This document shows, one piece after another, positions 30,732-41,619 of a stretch of 64,000 bases of DNA. The notes beneath the pieces are model-generated. The model worked only from the letters and a program-made list of their open reading frames with translations, was not told where the DNA came from and did not search any database. The position numbers were made by a program, and so were the translations under genes. The stretch's first letter is position 1; each line of letters begins with the position of its first letter. The DNA is from Microbacterium sp. LWO13-1.2 (GTDB lineage Bacteria > Actinomycetota > Actinomycetes > Actinomycetales > Microbacteriaceae): assembly GCF_038397725.1 (NCBI RefSeq), contig NZ_CP151634.1, positions 3,038,001 to 3,102,000 of the forward strand. Reading direction: 5' to 3'.

Positions 30732-31318
30732 GCATCGCACGACGCGGCCGTTCGCTCGGAGTCTCCGGCTTTCTGCTGGCCGGAGCCGTCGGCATCATCT
30801 CCTCGACCCAGACGTGGCTCACCGTCGAACGCGCCGATGCGGGCGCAGCCATCCTCGTCCCGGGCGCAGATGCGCTCCCGCTGCTCGCCCCGCTCAGTCT
30901 CGCCGTGCTCGCTCTCGGCGCTGCGCTGTCGATCGCCGGCCGGATCGTGCGTGTGGTATTCGCGGTGGTCGCTGCGGCGACTGCCGTCCTCCTGGGGTGG
31001 TCGACGATTCCGCTGCTCGTGAGCCCACCGCTCAGCGCCGTCGCCCCGAGCGTCACGGACACGACCGGACTCGCCGGGTCTGCGGCGCTGTCCGACGTCG
31101 TCGCCTCGATCACTCCGACGTTCTGGCCGTACCTCGTCCTCGCCGCCTGGGTGCTCCTGTTCGCCACCGCGGTGCTTGTTCTGCTGACCTGGCGGCAGTG
31201 GAAGACCGGAGGCCGCAGATACCGCACCGAGGGCGCCGCCGCCGATCACGGCGATGGAGCGGTGGACGCCGTCGATTCCTGGGACGAGCTGTCGCGTGGC
31301 ACCGACCCGACTCGATGA
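30728..31318 (+). CDS. Trp biosynthesis-associated membrane protein
   Basis: A 196-residue protein with four predicted membrane segments (about residues 10-28, 50-70, 76-100 and 132-158) and a hydrophilic tail. It matches the actinobacterial family that sits between trpE and trpC (TIGR02234 type), recognisable by the N-terminal segment SSTQTWLTV. Its function is not known; a role in tryptophan transport or sensing is speculative. It is translationally coupled to hisI. Confidence 0.85.
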   Translation: MSIARRGRSLGVSGFLLAGAVGIISSTQTWLTVERADAGAAILVPGADALPLLAPLSLAVLALGAALSIAGRIVRVVFAVVAAATAVLLGWSTIPLLVSPPLSAVAPSVTDTTGLAGSAALSDVVASITPTFWPYLVLAAWVLLFATAVLVLLTWRQWKTGGRRYRTEGAAADHGDGAVDAVDSWDELSRGTDPTR

Positions 31319-31324
31319 CCCCGA

Positions 31325-31330
31325 TAGACT
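31325..31330 (+). promoter_or_regulatory. probable -10 box upstream of the HGxxPAAW-trpCBA genes
   Basis: TAGACT seven bases after the stop of the membrane protein, predicting a start near 31337 and a leader of about 30 nt with a GGAGGAG ribosome site. It would let trpCBA be expressed apart from the his genes. Confidence 0.5.
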
Positions 31331-31366
31331 GAGCCGACCCCCGCACGTCGTCCCCCGGAGGAGAAC

Positions 31367-31612
31367 ATGACCAACCCGATCGCCGACCCCGGCCACGGAC
31401 ACTCGCCTGCGGCTTGGGCCGCCGTCGTGATCATGCTCGTCGGCTTCACCGTCGGCACTGTCGCGTACTGCCTGGCCGAGTTCAGCCCCGTCTGGGTCGC
31501 GCTCATCTGGGTGGGGGCTGCCATCGTCCCGGTCGGTGCGATCGTCGGCTGGATTCTCGCGAAGGCGGGTTACGGCGTGAAGGGCCCCAAGTACTCGCCG
31601 AAGGCGCACTAA
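31367..31612 (+). CDS. HGxxPAAW family small membrane protein
   Basis: An 81-residue protein with the family motif HGHSPAAW at residues 10-17 and two membrane segments (about 18-38 and 43-65). This family is found in actinobacterial trp clusters and has no established function. A GGAGGAG site precedes the ATG. Its TAA overlaps the trpC ATG, so translation is coupled. Confidence 0.88.
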   Translation: MTNPIADPGHGHSPAAWAAVVIMLVGFTVGTVAYCLAEFSPVWVALIWVGAAIVPVGAIVGWILAKAGYGVKGPKYSPKAH

Positions 31613-32391
31613 TGGTCCTCGCCGACCTGACGGCCGGCGCTGTCGCAGACGCCGAGCGTCGCGCCCTCTCCCGACCGCTGGCCGCTGTCGAGAAGGCGGC
31701 GCTGGCACGCCCGGCAGCGAAGGATGCTCTCGCGGCACTCGCACCCGCAGAACAGGTCAAGGTCATCGCCGAGGTCAAGCGGGCAAGTCCCTCCCGCGGT
31801 GCTCTGGCCGAGATCCCGGATCCTGCCCACCAGGCGTCTCTCTACGAGATCGGCGGCGCCTCCGCGATCAGCGTCCTCACCGAGGAGCGCAGGTTCGGCG
31901 GCAGCCTCGCCGACCTCGAAGCGGTCACCGCCCGCGTCTCCGTCCCCGTGCTCCGCAAGGACTTCATCGCGACGCCCTACCAGGTGCTCGAAGCCCGTGC
32001 CGCCGGTGCCGACCTCGTGCTGCTCATCGTCGCCGGTCTCGAGCCGGCCGTACTGCGCGATCTGTACGCGCTGATCGGCGAACTCGGCATGACGCCGCTC
32101 GTCGAGACGCACTCGGCCGATGAGCTCGAACAGGCCATCGATCTGGGTGCGCCGCTCATCGGGGTCAACGCGCGCGACCTGAAGACCCTCGAGCTCGACA
32201 GAGATCTCTTCGGGCGGCTCGCCGACCGCATCCCGAGCACATCCGTGAAGATCGCCGAATCCGCCGTGCTCACCCCCGACGATGTCGCCCACTACCGCTC
32301 GGCAGGTGCCGATGTCGTGCTCATCGGCGAGGCGCTCGTCACCGGCGATCCGGTCGCCACACTCAAGAGCTTCCTGGAGGTGAAGGGATGA
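31612..32391 (+). CDS. trpC: indole-3-glycerol phosphate synthase
   Basis: Makes indole-3-glycerol phosphate from CdRP. The 259-residue TIM barrel has the active-site segments [42 protein letters not shown] and [11 protein letters not shown] with the catalytic Glu and Lys pair. The ATG at 31612 lies in the preceding TAA. It is monofunctional; trpF is not visible, and actinobacteria often use PriA/HisA for that step. Confidence 0.96.
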   Translation: MVLADLTAGAVADAERRALSRPLAAVEKAALARPAAKDALAALAPAEQVKVIAEVKRASPSRGALAEIPDPAHQASLYEIGGASAISVLTEERRFGGSLADLEAVTARVSVPVLRKDFIATPYQVLEARAAGADLVLLIVAGLEPAVLRDLYALIGELGMTPLVETHSADELEQAIDLGAPLIGVNARDLKTLELDRDLFGRLADRIPSTSVKIAESAVLTPDDVAHYRSAGADVVLIGEALVTGDPVATLKSFLEVKG

Positions 32392-33611
32392 GTCTGCGCG
32401 ACCAGCAGGGACCGTTCTTCGGTGAGTACGGCGGGCGTTACATGCCCGAGTCGCTCATCGCCGCCATCGACGAACTCAGCGCCGCCTACACCGCCGCTGT
32501 CGCCGACCCGGCGTTCCGCGCCGAGCTCGCGTCGCTCCTGAGCTCGTACGCCGGCCGCCCGTCCGCGCTCACCGAGGTGCCCCGTTTCGCCGCACACGCC
32601 GGCGGGGCGCGGGTCTTCCTGAAGCGCGAAGACCTCAACCACACCGGTTCGCACAAGATCAACAACGTGCTCGGGCAGGCGCTGCTGACGAAGAGGCTCG
32701 GCAAGACCCGGGTCATCGCCGAGACCGGTGCAGGCCAGCACGGTGTGGCCACCGCAACGGCAGCCGCGTTGTTCGGGCTGGAATGCACCATCTACATGGG
32801 CGAGGTCGACACCGAGCGCCAGGCGCTCAACGTCGCCAGGATGCGGCTGCTGGGCGCGGAGGTCGTGCCCGTCACCACGGGCTCGCGCACCCTCAAAGAC
32901 GCGATCAACGACGCGTACCGCGACTGGGTCGCCTCGGTGGAGACCACGAACTACATCTTCGGAACGGCCGCAGGCCCGCATCCGTTCCCCGCGATGGTCC
33001 GCGACTTCCAGAAGATCATCGGCGAAGAGGCGCGCCAGCAGCTCCTCGATGAGATCGGCCGGCTTCCGGACGTGGTCGTCGCCTGTGTCGGCGGCGGGTC
33101 GAATGCGATCGGCATGTTCGACGCGTTCCTCGACGACGAGGGCGTCGCGCTCTACGGCGTCGAGGCGGCAGGCGATGGCATCGACACCGCTCAGCACGCT
33201 GCCTCCATCGAACGCGGTCGCCCCGGCGTGCTGCACGGCGCGCGGACGTACGTGCTGCAGGACGAAGACGGCCAGACCATCGAATCGCATTCGATCTCCG
33301 CTGGACTCGATTACCCGGGGGTCGGACCGGAGCATTCCTGGCTGGCCGACATCGGCCGAGCCGAGTACATCCCGGCGACCGACGACGAAGCCATGCAGGC
33401 ACTGCGCCTGCTCAGTCGCACCGAAGGGATCATCCCCGCGATCGAGTCCGCGCACGCGCTGGCCGGCGCCCTGCGACTCGGACGCGAGCTCGGTCCGGAT
33501 GCCGTGATCGCGGTATGCCTCTCGGGCCGTGGCGACAAGGACATGGACACCGCCGCGCGCTACTTCGACCTCTACGATTCGACCACCGAGGCGCAGGAGG
33601 GCAACGCATGA
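32388..33611 (+). CDS. trpB: tryptophan synthase beta subunit
   Basis: PLP enzyme joining indole and serine. The 407-residue protein has [12 protein letters not shown] near the start, PLP lysine Lys90 in [10 protein letters not shown], the phosphate loop [12 protein letters not shown] and [18 protein letters not shown]. It overlaps trpC (ATGA) and trpA (ATGA), as expected for the alpha2beta2 complex. Confidence 0.98.
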   Translation: MSLRDQQGPFFGEYGGRYMPESLIAAIDELSAAYTAAVADPAFRAELASLLSSYAGRPSALTEVPRFAAHAGGARVFLKREDLNHTGSHKINNVLGQALLTKRLGKTRVIAETGAGQHGVATATAAALFGLECTIYMGEVDTERQALNVARMRLLGAEVVPVTTGSRTLKDAINDAYRDWVASVETTNYIFGTAAGPHPFPAMVRDFQKIIGEEARQQLLDEIGRLPDVVVACVGGGSNAIGMFDAFLDDEGVALYGVEAAGDGIDTAQHAASIERGRPGVLHGARTYVLQDEDGQTIESHSISAGLDYPGVGPEHSWLADIGRAEYIPATDDEAMQALRLLSRTEGIIPAIESAHALAGALRLGRELGPDAVIAVCLSGRGDKDMDTAARYFDLYDSTTEAQEGNA

Positions 33612-34411
33612 GCCGCGTGGAACAGGCGATCCAGAAGGCGCACGACGCCGGGCGGACCGCCTTCATCGGCTACCTGCCCGTCGGGTTCCCCGACCTGGAC
33701 ACCAGCATCCAGGCCGCCATCGCGCTCGCTGAGAACGGCGTCGACATCATCGAACTCGGCCCGCCCTACAGCGACCCGGTGATGGACGGAGCGATCATCC
33801 AGGAGGCGACCAGAACCGCTCTGGCTGCCGGATACCGCACCGCCGATCTCTTCACCGCGCTTCGCGAGATCACCGCCGCGACGGATGTCCCGGTCGTCGT
33901 GATGACGTACTGGAACCCCGTGCTCCAGTACGGCGTCGACCGTTACGCGGATGACCTGCTCGCCGCCGGCGGTGCGGGCCTCATCACGCCGGACATCACC
34001 CCCGAGTCCGCAGCGGAGTGGATCGCGGCCAGTGAGCGCACCGGCCTCGACCGTGTCTTCCTCGCGGCTCCCACCTCGACCGATGAGCGTCTCGACCTTG
34101 TCGTCGCGTCCTCGACCGGCTTCGTGTACACCGTCTCGACGATGGGCATCACCGGTGAGCGCGCCGACCTCGATCGTGCCGCGCGCACCTTGGTCTCCCG
34201 CCTCCGCGAGCACGGCGTCGGTCGCGCCTGCGTCGGCATCGGCATCTCCACGGCAGACCAGATCGCCGCTGTGGGGGAGTACGCCGACGGCGCGATCGTC
34301 GGCACCGCGCTCGTCCGCGCCCTCCGTGACGGCGGCGTTCCCGCCCTCGCCGAGGTCACCCGTACCCTGGCCGCCGGCGCTGCGTCGGCACGCCCCGCAC
34401 ACGAGAACTAG
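33608..34411 (+). CDS. trpA: tryptophan synthase alpha subunit
   Basis: Cleaves indole-3-glycerol phosphate to indole. The 267-residue barrel carries catalytic Glu49 in [15 protein letters not shown] and Asp60, plus [10 protein letters not shown] for phosphate binding. The start at 33608 overlaps the trpB stop; a longer in-frame ORF upstream lies within trpB and is not real. The trpA stop codon TAG is also the first half of the lgt -10 box. Confidence 0.97.
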   Translation: MSRVEQAIQKAHDAGRTAFIGYLPVGFPDLDTSIQAAIALAENGVDIIELGPPYSDPVMDGAIIQEATRTALAAGYRTADLFTALREITAATDVPVVVMTYWNPVLQYGVDRYADDLLAAGGAGLITPDITPESAAEWIAASERTGLDRVFLAAPTSTDERLDLVVASSTGFVYTVSTMGITGERADLDRAARTLVSRLREHGVGRACVGIGISTADQIAAVGEYADGAIVGTALVRALRDGGVPALAEVTRTLAAGAASARPAHEN

Positions 34412-34414
34412 AAT
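34409..34414 (+). promoter_or_regulatory. -10 box of a leaderless lgt transcript
   Basis: TAGAAT, formed partly by the trpA stop codon, ends 7 nt before the lgt ATG at 34422. Confidence 0.6.
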
Positions 34415-34421
34415 CGCAATC

Positions 34422-35450
34422 ATGTCCCTCGCGCTCCACAGCACCGTCAACGGCGTGCTCGCCAGCATCCCGAGCCCCCCGGTCTCGTTCATCGACCTGG
34501 GCCCGGTCCGCATCCACTTCTACGCGCTCTGCATCATCACCGGCATCATCGCTGCGGTGCTGCTGACGAATCATCGCCTCACCAAGCGTGGCGCGGAGCC
34601 GTGGGTCGTGATCGACATCTCGATCCTCGCGGTACCGCTGGGCATCATCGGCGCCCGGATCTTCCACGTGCTCACCCACCCGAACGACTACTTCGGTGAG
34701 GGCATCAACACGTGGAATCCGTTCGAGCCCGGTTCCGTGTGGGCGATCTGGGAGGGCGGCATCGCCATCTTCGGTGCGCTCATCGGCGGTGCCGTCGGTG
34801 CATACCTCGGATGCCGGTGGACCGGCATCCGCTTCTGGACCTTCGCCGACGCGTTGGCACCGGGACTGCTGCTCGCTCAGGCCTTCGGACGCTTCGGCAA
34901 CTGGTTCAACCACGAGCTGTTCGGATTGCCGACGGATCTGCCTTGGGGCCTCGAGATTGAATCCACGAACAGCGCCTTCCCCCCGGGACTGCCTGAGGGC
35001 ACGCTGTTCCACCCCACTTTCCTCTACGAAGTGATCTGGAACGGTCTCGGCGTCATCGTGCTGCTCTGGATCAGCCGCAAGGCGACCGCATTCCAGTGGG
35101 GCCGGCTGTTCGCGATCTACCTGATCTGGTACAGCGCCGGCCGTGTGGTGTGGGAATCGATCCGCATCGACCCGAGCGAGATCATCCTCGGCCTGCGCAG
35201 CAATGTCGCGGCCGCCATCATCGGTGTCGTCGTCGGTCTCGTGATCCTCGTTGTACAGACTCGCCGCCACCCGGGCCTCGAGCCCTCGCCGTACATGACG
35301 GGTCGAGGCCGGAAGGATCTCGAGGCTGATGTAGTATCGCTAACGAATCCCTCCGAATTCGTGGACCTGAGTGAGCCTCCGTCCGACGAAGTCACCGCAG
35401 GAGCTACCGCCACAAGCACCGCTCCCACGGACACCGAAGGTTCCCGATAG
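34422..35450 (+). CDS. lgt: prolipoprotein diacylglyceryl transferase
   Basis: Transfers diacylglycerol from phosphatidylglycerol to the lipobox Cys of prolipoproteins in the cell membrane. The 342-residue protein has about seven membrane helices, the HFYALCI segment, the Lgt signature AQAFGRFGNWFNHELFG and the HPTFLYE segment. A hydrophilic Ser/Thr/Glu-rich tail of about 60 residues is typical of actinobacterial members. The probable client in this window is the lipoprotein at 57065-57544. Confidence 0.96.
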   Translation: MSLALHSTVNGVLASIPSPPVSFIDLGPVRIHFYALCIITGIIAAVLLTNHRLTKRGAEPWVVIDISILAVPLGIIGARIFHVLTHPNDYFGEGINTWNPFEPGSVWAIWEGGIAIFGALIGGAVGAYLGCRWTGIRFWTFADALAPGLLLAQAFGRFGNWFNHELFGLPTDLPWGLEIESTNSAFPPGLPEGTLFHPTFLYEVIWNGLGVIVLLWISRKATAFQWGRLFAIYLIWYSAGRVVWESIRIDPSEIILGLRSNVAAAIIGVVVGLVILVVQTRRHPGLEPSPYMTGRGRKDLEADVVSLTNPSEFVDLSEPPSDEVTAGATATSTAPTDTEGSR

Positions 35451-35530
35451 CCTTCAGGTCCGTGAGGACCCATCGCATCGCCCGGCCAATGACGTCCCCG
35501 GGTCACTTGAAGATCTGAGGACGGTACCGC

Positions 35531-38500
35531 ATGGAATCGAGCGACCTCCGCACGCCCCCCGGCTTCCCTGTCAAACAGGGCATGTACAACCCAGCGTTCG
35601 AGAAGGACGCGTGCGGTCTGGCAATGGTCGCCACGCTGCGTGGCGAGGCAGGGCACGACATCATCGCGCTGGCACTCGAGGCGCTCCGCAACCTCGAGCA
35701 CCGCGGCGCGATCGGCTCGGATGCCGGAACCGGAGACGGTGCCGGCATCCTCACGCAGATGCCCGACGAGTTCCTGCGCGCCGTGACCGGATTCGAGCTT
35801 CCGCCGGTCGGCGAGTACGCGGCGGGCTTGGCGTTCCTTCCTCGCGATTCCGGACAGCGTCGCCAGCAGAAGGCCGGCATCGAGAAGATCGCACGTGCGG
35901 AGGGCCTCCGCGTCCTCGGCTGGCGTGAGGTCCCGACCGTGAACGAGCACCTCGGCAAGCTCGCCGACGAGGCTCGTCCCGCGTTCGAGCAGTTGTTCGT
36001 GAGCGCCGGGGGAGCGACCGTCGAAGAGGCACCGCTCACCGGCATCGCCCTGGATCGGGTCGCTTACCGTCTGCGCAAGCGCGCCGGTCACGAGCTTGGC
36101 GCCTACTTCGTCTCGCTCTCCTGCCGCACTCTCGGCTACAAGGGCATGGTCACCACGCTCCAGCTCGAGCCGTTCTACCCCGATCTGCAGGACGAGCGCT
36201 TCGCCTCGGAACTCGCGGTCGTGCACTCCCGCTACTCGACGAACACCTTCCCGTCGTGGCCGCTCGCGCAGCCGCTGCGCATGCTCGCGCACAACGGCGA
36301 GATCAACACCGTCGGCGGCAACCGCAACTGGATGCGCGCACGGCAATCGCAGCTGGAATCCGAGCTGCTCGGCGACATGGCACCGCTGCTGCCGATCTGC
36401 ACCGACGGTGCCAGCGACTCGGCATCCTTCGACGAGGTGCTCGAGCTGCTCACGCTGACCGGGCGCAGCCTGCCGCACGCGATCATGATGATGGTGCCTG
36501 AGGCGTACGAGAAGCAGGCCGACATCACGCCGGAGCTCCGGTCGTTCTACGAGTACCACTCCAACCAGATGGAACCGTGGGACGGACCGGCCGCGCTCAT
36601 CTTCACCGACGGCACGCTCGTCGGCGCGACGCTCGACCGCAACGGGCTTCGCCCGGGGCGCTGGACCGAGACGACCGACGGGCTGATCGTGATCGGTTCG
36701 GAGACGGGCGTTCTCACGTTCGAGCCGGAGCGGATCAAGCGCCGCGGGCGCCTGCAGCCGGGCAAGATGTTCCTCGTCGACACCGCGCAGCGACGCATCG
36801 TCGAGGACGAAGAACTCAAGCAGGACCTCGCCACGCTCCATCCGTGGCAGGAATGGCTGGATGCCGGGGCGGTCCGCCTCGCGGATCTGCCGGAGCGCGA
36901 GCACATCGTGCATCCGCCGGCATCGATCACTCGGCGTCAGCGCACCTTCGGTTACACCGAGGAGGAAGTGCGCATCCTGCTCACCCCGATGGGACAGAAC
37001 GGCGTCGAGCCGCTCGGTGCCATGGGGTCGGACACGCCGATCGCCGTGCTCAGCAAGCGCCCGCGTCTGCTCTTCGACTACTTCACGCAGCAGTTCGCCC
37101 AGGTGACGAACCCGCCGCTGGACTCGATCCGCGAAGAGGTGGTGACGAGCCTGAAGCTCGGCCTCGGACCGGAGTCCAACCTGCTCACGTGGGGTCCGGA
37201 GCACACCCGCACGGTGTCACTCGACTTCCCGGTCATCGACAACGACGAGCTGGCCAAGATCCGGCACATCGACAGGGCGCTGCCCGATCGCTCGAGCGTC
37301 ACGATCCGCGGGCTCTATCACTTCGACGCTGATGCGCAGAGCCTGCAGAACCGGCTCACCGAGATGTGCGCCGAGGTCGATCAGGCCATCGAGGACGGAG
37401 CGGAGTTCATCATCCTCTCCGACCGCGACTCGAACAAGGACCTCATCCCGATCCCGTCGCTGCTCATGATCTCGGCGGTTCATCACCACCTGATCCGCCG
37501 GGAGAACCGGATGAAGGTGGGTCTGATCGTCGAGGCCGGCGACGTCCGCGAAGTGCACCACGTGGCCACGTTGATCGGCTACGGCGCATCCGCGGTCAAC
37601 CCGTACCTCGCGATGGAGACGGTCGAGCACCTCGTTCGAACCGGATACATCACAGGCATCACCCCGGAGAAGGCCGTACGCAATCTGATCTATGCGCTCG
37701 GCAAGGGCGTGCTGAAGATCATGTCGAAGATGGGCATCTCCACGGTGTCCTCGTACGCCGGCGCACAGGTCTTCGAGGCGGTCGGTCTCAGCCAGGATTT
37801 CATCGACGCGTACTTCACGCGCACCGAATCGAAGCTCGGCGGAATCGGCATCGAGGATGTCTTCGCCGAGAACCAGGCACGCCACGACTACGCCTATCCC
37901 GAGGATGCCGCGGCTCGGGCGCACGAGCGTCTGTGGACGGGCGGCGAGTACCAGTGGCGTCGCGACGGATCGCCGCACCTGTTCAGCCCGGAGACGGTGT
38001 TCAAGCTGCAGCACGCCACACGCACGCGCCGCTACGACATCTTCCGCGAGTACACGAAGCTGGTCGATGACCAGGCATCCGAGCTGAAGACGCTCCGTGG
38101 CCTGTTCAAACTGCGCACCGGAACCCGCAAGCCGGTACCGCTGGACGAGGTCGAGTCGGTCTCCGACATCGTGAAGCGTTTCTCCACCGGCGCGATGAGC
38201 TACGGCTCCATCTCACGCGAGGCGCATGAGACGCTCGCGATCGCGATGAACCGGATCGGCGGAAAGTCGAACACCGGCGAAGGCGGAGAAGACGCCGATC
38301 GCCTCGTCGACCCTGAGCGCCGCAGCGCCATCAAGCAGGTGGCATCCGGCCGATTCGGCGTGACCAGCCTGTACCTCACCGAGGCCGACGACATCCAGAT
38401 CAAGCTCGCCCAGGGTGCGAAGCCCGGCGAGGGCGGACAGCTGCCGCCGACGAAGGTGTACCCGTGGGTGGCGCGCACGCGTCACGCGACCGCCGGCGTC

Positions 38501-40105
38501 GGGCTGATCTCCCCGCCTCCGCACCACGACATCTACTCGATCGAAGACCTCAAGCAGCTGATCTTCGATCTGAAGAGGGCCAACCCCGAGGCGCGCATCC
38601 ACACGAAGCTCGTCAGCCAGTCCGGCATCGGCGCGGTCTCGGCCGGTGTCGCGAAGGCGCTCAGCGACGTCATCCTGGTCTCCGGCCACGACGGCGGCAC
38701 GGGTGCGAGTCCCCTCAACTCTCTCAAGCACGCCGGAACGCCGTGGGAGCTCGGACTTGCCGAGACGCAGCAGACCCTGATGCTCAACGGCATGCGCGAC
38801 CGTGTGGTCGTGCAGGTGGACGGCCAGCTGAAGACCGGCCGCGACGTGATCATCGGCGCCCTCCTGGGTGCCGAGGAGTTCGGCTTCGCGACCGCGCCCC
38901 TGGTGGTCAGCGGCTGCATCATGATGCGCGTCTGCCACCTCGACACCTGCCCGGTCGGCGTCGCCACGCAGAATCCTGCTCTTCGGGAGCGGTTCACCGG
39001 CAAGCCGGAGTTCGTCGTCAACTTCATGGAGTTCATCGCCGAAGAGGTGCGCGAACTGCTGTCCGAGCTCGGCTTCCGCTCGCTCGACGAGATCGTCGGT
39101 CGCACCGAGTTCATCGAGGTGAACGGCGCGATCGAACACTGGAAGGCCGAAGGCCTGGACCTCAGCCCGGTACTGGACGGACCGGCGTTCCCCGCCGGCG
39201 AGCCCCGCCGGAGCGGACGCAGCCAGGATCACGAACTCGACAAGCACTTCGACGTCGCCCTGATCGACATCGCGAAGGATGCGCTGCTGAACGGCGAGCC
39301 GGTGCTGGTCGAATTGCCCATCAGCAACACCGAGCGAGCCGTCGGGACGATGCTCGGCCACCAGGTGACCGCGCGGCACGGCGCCGGGGGTCTCGCTCGC
39401 GAGACCATCGACATCACGCTGCACGGCACCGCCGGTCAATCGCTCGGTGCGTTCCTGCCGCCTGGCATCATCCTCCGCCTGGAGGGCGACGCCAACGACT
39501 ACGTCGGCAAGGGTCTGTCCGGTGGCGACATCACGATCCGGCCGCCGCGCGGCTCGGTGATCGCTCCGCACGAGAACGTCATCGCGGGCAACGTGATCGG
39601 TTACGGTGCGACGTCGGGCACGATGTTCATCTCGGGTGTCGTCGGCGAACGGTTCCTGGTGCGCAACTCCGGAGCGACGGCAGTCGTCGAAGGCGTCGGC
39701 GATCATGCCCTCGAGTACATGACCGGCGGTCTCGCCGTGATCCTGGGCACGACCGGACGCAACTTCGGTGCCGGTATGTCCGGGGGAGTGGCGTACGTTC
39801 AGTCGCTGCGCACCGAGAAGATCAACGCGCAGTCCCTCGACAGCGGCGAACTGCTGCTGGAACCGCTCGACCGAGCCGATCTCGAGGTGCTGCGGAGTCT
39901 TCTCGTCGCGCACGTCGAGCGCACGGCATCGCCGCTGGCGGCCGGCATCCTCGAACAGTTCGAGACCGCCGCATCCGAATTCGTGAAGGTTCTCCCGCGT
40001 GACTTCGCCGCTGTGCGCAGCATGCGTGAGGAAGCAGTGGCCGAGGGCATCGACCCTGACGGCGACATCGTGTGGAACCGCATCCTGGAGGTGACCGGTG
40101 GCTGA
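35531..40105 (+). CDS. gltB: glutamate synthase large subunit
   Basis: Converts glutamine and 2-oxoglutarate to two glutamates. The 1524-residue precursor has the nucleophile Cys28 in [12 protein letters not shown], so 27 residues are expected to be removed. The amidotransferase domain is followed by the central domain, the FMN domain ([26 protein letters not shown]), the 3Fe-4S cysteines in [17 protein letters not shown] and the C-terminal beta-helix ([13 protein letters not shown]). Its end overlaps gltD by 8 nt. The 80-base leader shows no GlnR-like box. Confidence 0.97.
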   Translation: MESSDLRTPPGFPVKQGMYNPAFEKDACGLAMVATLRGEAGHDIIALALEALRNLEHRGAIGSDAGTGDGAGILTQMPDEFLRAVTGFELPPVGEYAAGLAFLPRDSGQRRQQKAGIEKIARAEGLRVLGWREVPTVNEHLGKLADEARPAFEQLFVSAGGATVEEAPLTGIALDRVAYRLRKRAGHELGAYFVSLSCRTLGYKGMVTTLQLEPFYPDLQDERFASELAVVHSRYSTNTFPSWPLAQPLRMLAHNGEINTVGGNRNWMRARQSQLESELLGDMAPLLPICTDGASDSASFDEVLELLTLTGRSLPHAIMMMVPEAYEKQADITPELRSFYEYHSNQMEPWDGPAALIFTDGTLVGATLDRNGLRPGRWTETTDGLIVIGSETGVLTFEPERIKRRGRLQPGKMFLVDTAQRRIVEDEELKQDLATLHPWQEWLDAGAVRLADLPEREHIVHPPASITRRQRTFGYTEEEVRILLTPMGQNGVEPLGAMGSDTPIAVLSKRPRLLFDYFTQQFAQVTNPPLDSIREEVVTSLKLGLGPESNLLTWGPEHTRTVSLDFPVIDNDELAKIRHIDRALPDRSSVTIRGLYHFDADAQSLQNRLTEMCAEVDQAIEDGAEFIILSDRDSNKDLIPIPSLLMISAVHHHLIRRENRMKVGLIVEAGDVREVHHVATLIGYGASAVNPYLAMETVEHLVRTGYITGITPEKAVRNLIYALGKGVLKIMSKMGISTVSSYAGAQVFEAVGLSQDFIDAYFTRTESKLGGIGIEDVFAENQARHDYAYPEDAAARAHERLWTGGEYQWRRDGSPHLFSPETVFKLQHATRTRRYDIFREYTKLVDDQASELKTLRGLFKLRTGTRKPVPLDEVESVSDIVKRFSTGAMSYGSISREAHETLAIAMNRIGGKSNTGEGGEDADRLVDPERRSAIKQVASGRFGVTSLYLTEADDIQIKLAQGAKPGEGGQLPPTKVYPWVARTRHATAGVGLISPPPHHDIYSIEDLKQLIFDLKRANPEARIHTKLVSQSGIGAVSAGVAKALSDVILVSGHDGGTGASPLNSLKHAGTPWELGLAETQQTLMLNGMRDRVVVQVDGQLKTGRDVIIGALLGAEEFGFATAPLVVSGCIMMRVCHLDTCPVGVATQNPALRERFTGKPEFVVNFMEFIAEEVRELLSELGFRSLDEIVGRTEFIEVNGAIEHWKAEGLDLSPVLDGPAFPAGEPRRSGRSQDHELDKHFDVALIDIAKDALLNGEPVLVELPISNTERAVGTMLGHQVTARHGAGGLARETIDITLHGTAGQSLGAFLPPGIILRLEGDANDYVGKGLSGGDITIRPPRGSVIAPHENVIAGNVIGYGATSGTMFISGVVGERFLVRNSGATAVVEGVGDHALEYMTGGLAVILGTTGRNFGAGMSGGVAYVQSLRTEKINAQSLDSGELLLEPLDRADLEVLRSLLVAHVERTASPLAAGILEQFETAASEFVKVLPRDFAAVRSMREEAVAEGIDPDGDIVWNRILEVTGG

Positions 40106-41564
40106 TCCCAAAGGTTTTCTGAAGGTCACCGAGCGTGAGCTTCCTGCCCGACGCCCGGTGCCGGTACGCATCATGGACTGGAAAGAGGTCTACCAGCCCG
40201 GCGATCAGGCGGTGCTGCGACGCCAGGCCAGCCGATGCATGGACTGCGGTGTGCCGTTCTGCCACTCCGGCTGCCCCCTCGGCAATCTCATCCCGGAGTG
40301 GAACGATCTGACCTGGCGCGGCGAAGGCCGTGCGGCGATCGAACGTCTGCACGCGACGAACAACTTCCCGGAGTTCACCGGTCGCCTCTGCCCGGCCCCG
40401 TGCGAGAGCTCCTGCGTGCTGGGGATCAACCAGCCGGCGGTCACGATCAAGCAGATCGAGGTCTCGATCATCGACGAGGCCTTCGCGAAGGGCTGGGTCG
40501 ACGCACAGCCGCCGGCACGCCTGACCGGCAAGACCGTCGCCGTCGTCGGCTCGGGCCCCGCCGGACTCGCCGCCGCGCAGCAGCTGACCAGGGCCGGTCA
40601 CACCGTGGCCGTCTTCGAGCGCGATGACCGCATCGGCGGACTGCTGCGCTACGGCATCCCGGACTTCAAGATGGAGAAGACCCACCTGGAGTCCCGCCTG
40701 CGGCAGATGCAGGAAGAGGGCACGCGTTTCCGCGCCGGTGTCGAGATCGGCAAGGACATCTCCTGGGCCGACCTCCGGGCTCGCTACGACTCCGTGGTCA
40801 TCGCCACCGGGTCGACCGTGCCCCGCGACCTGTCGATCCCCGGCCGCGACCTCGCAGGTGTGCATTTCGCGATGGAGTACCTCGTCGAGTCGAACCACGC
40901 CGTCGCCGGCGACACGGTGCCGGAGCAGATCACGGCCGAGGGCAAGCACGTCATCGTCATCGGCGGCGGCGACACCGGCGCCGACTGCATCGGAACCGCT
41001 CACCGCCAGGGTGCGCTCAGCGTCACCAACCTCGCGATCGGCAAGCAGCCGGGCGAAGAGCGTCCTGACCACCAGCCGTGGCCGATGATGCCGACCATCT
41101 TCGAGATGCAGTCCGCGCACGAGGAAGGCGGAGAGCGGGTCTTCCTCGCTTCCACCGTCGAGTTCCTCTCGAACGAGGTCGGCGAGCTTCGCGCCCTGCG
41201 TGTTGCCGAGACCGAGTACGTCGACGGGCGCCGCGTCCCCAAGAGCGGCACGGAGCGGGAGATCCCCGCTGACCTCGTGCTGATCGCCATGGGCTTCACC
41301 GGCCCGGAGCAGGATGGCTTCACCGAGGACACCCGCCCGCAGGTGACCGACCGTGGTGCGTTCCAGCGGGATGCCTCGTACGAATCGACCGTTCCTGGCG
41401 TCTTCGTCGCGGGTGACGCCGGGCGCGGGCAGTCCCTGATCGTCTGGGCGATCGCCGAAGGACGAGCCGCCGCTGCGAACGTCGATCGGTTCCTCATGGG
41501 CTCCACCGTGCTCCCCGTGCCGGTGGGCCCGAATGATGTCGCGCTCGGCCTTCAGCCCGCGTAG
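40098..41564 (+). CDS. gltD: glutamate synthase small subunit
   Basis: Passes electrons from NADPH to GltB. The 488-residue protein has N-terminal 4Fe-4S ligands in [19 protein letters not shown] and CPAPCESSC, the FAD motif [15 protein letters not shown] and the NADPH motif [13 protein letters not shown]. It ends with [19 protein letters not shown]. The GTG start lies inside gltB. Confidence 0.97.
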   Translation: MADPKGFLKVTERELPARRPVPVRIMDWKEVYQPGDQAVLRRQASRCMDCGVPFCHSGCPLGNLIPEWNDLTWRGEGRAAIERLHATNNFPEFTGRLCPAPCESSCVLGINQPAVTIKQIEVSIIDEAFAKGWVDAQPPARLTGKTVAVVGSGPAGLAAAQQLTRAGHTVAVFERDDRIGGLLRYGIPDFKMEKTHLESRLRQMQEEGTRFRAGVEIGKDISWADLRARYDSVVIATGSTVPRDLSIPGRDLAGVHFAMEYLVESNHAVAGDTVPEQITAEGKHVIVIGGGDTGADCIGTAHRQGALSVTNLAIGKQPGEERPDHQPWPMMPTIFEMQSAHEEGGERVFLASTVEFLSNEVGELRALRVAETEYVDGRRVPKSGTEREIPADLVLIAMGFTGPEQDGFTEDTRPQVTDRGAFQRDASYESTVPGVFVAGDAGRGQSLIVWAIAEGRAAAANVDRFLMGSTVLPVPVGPNDVALGLQPA

Positions 41565-41603
41565 GCTGAGCCGCGGCACCGTCGCCTGATTTCTATCCCC
41601 CTC

Positions 41604-41609
41604 TAATCT
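41604..41609 (+). promoter_or_regulatory. probable -10 box of pyk
   Basis: TAATCT, 10 nt before the TTG start of pyk; overlaps the approach to a GGAG site at 41610-41613. Confidence 0.45.
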
Positions 41610-41619
41610 GGAGTATCTG

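Noticed and set aside
31319-31366. Tryptophan attenuator before the trp genes
   Set aside because: No leader peptide with Trp codons and no competing hairpins were found in this 48-base gap.
35332-35337. TAGTAT box inside the end of lgt as a gltB promoter
   Set aside because: It is about 195 nt from gltB with no -35 and no supporting structure; it could be chance.
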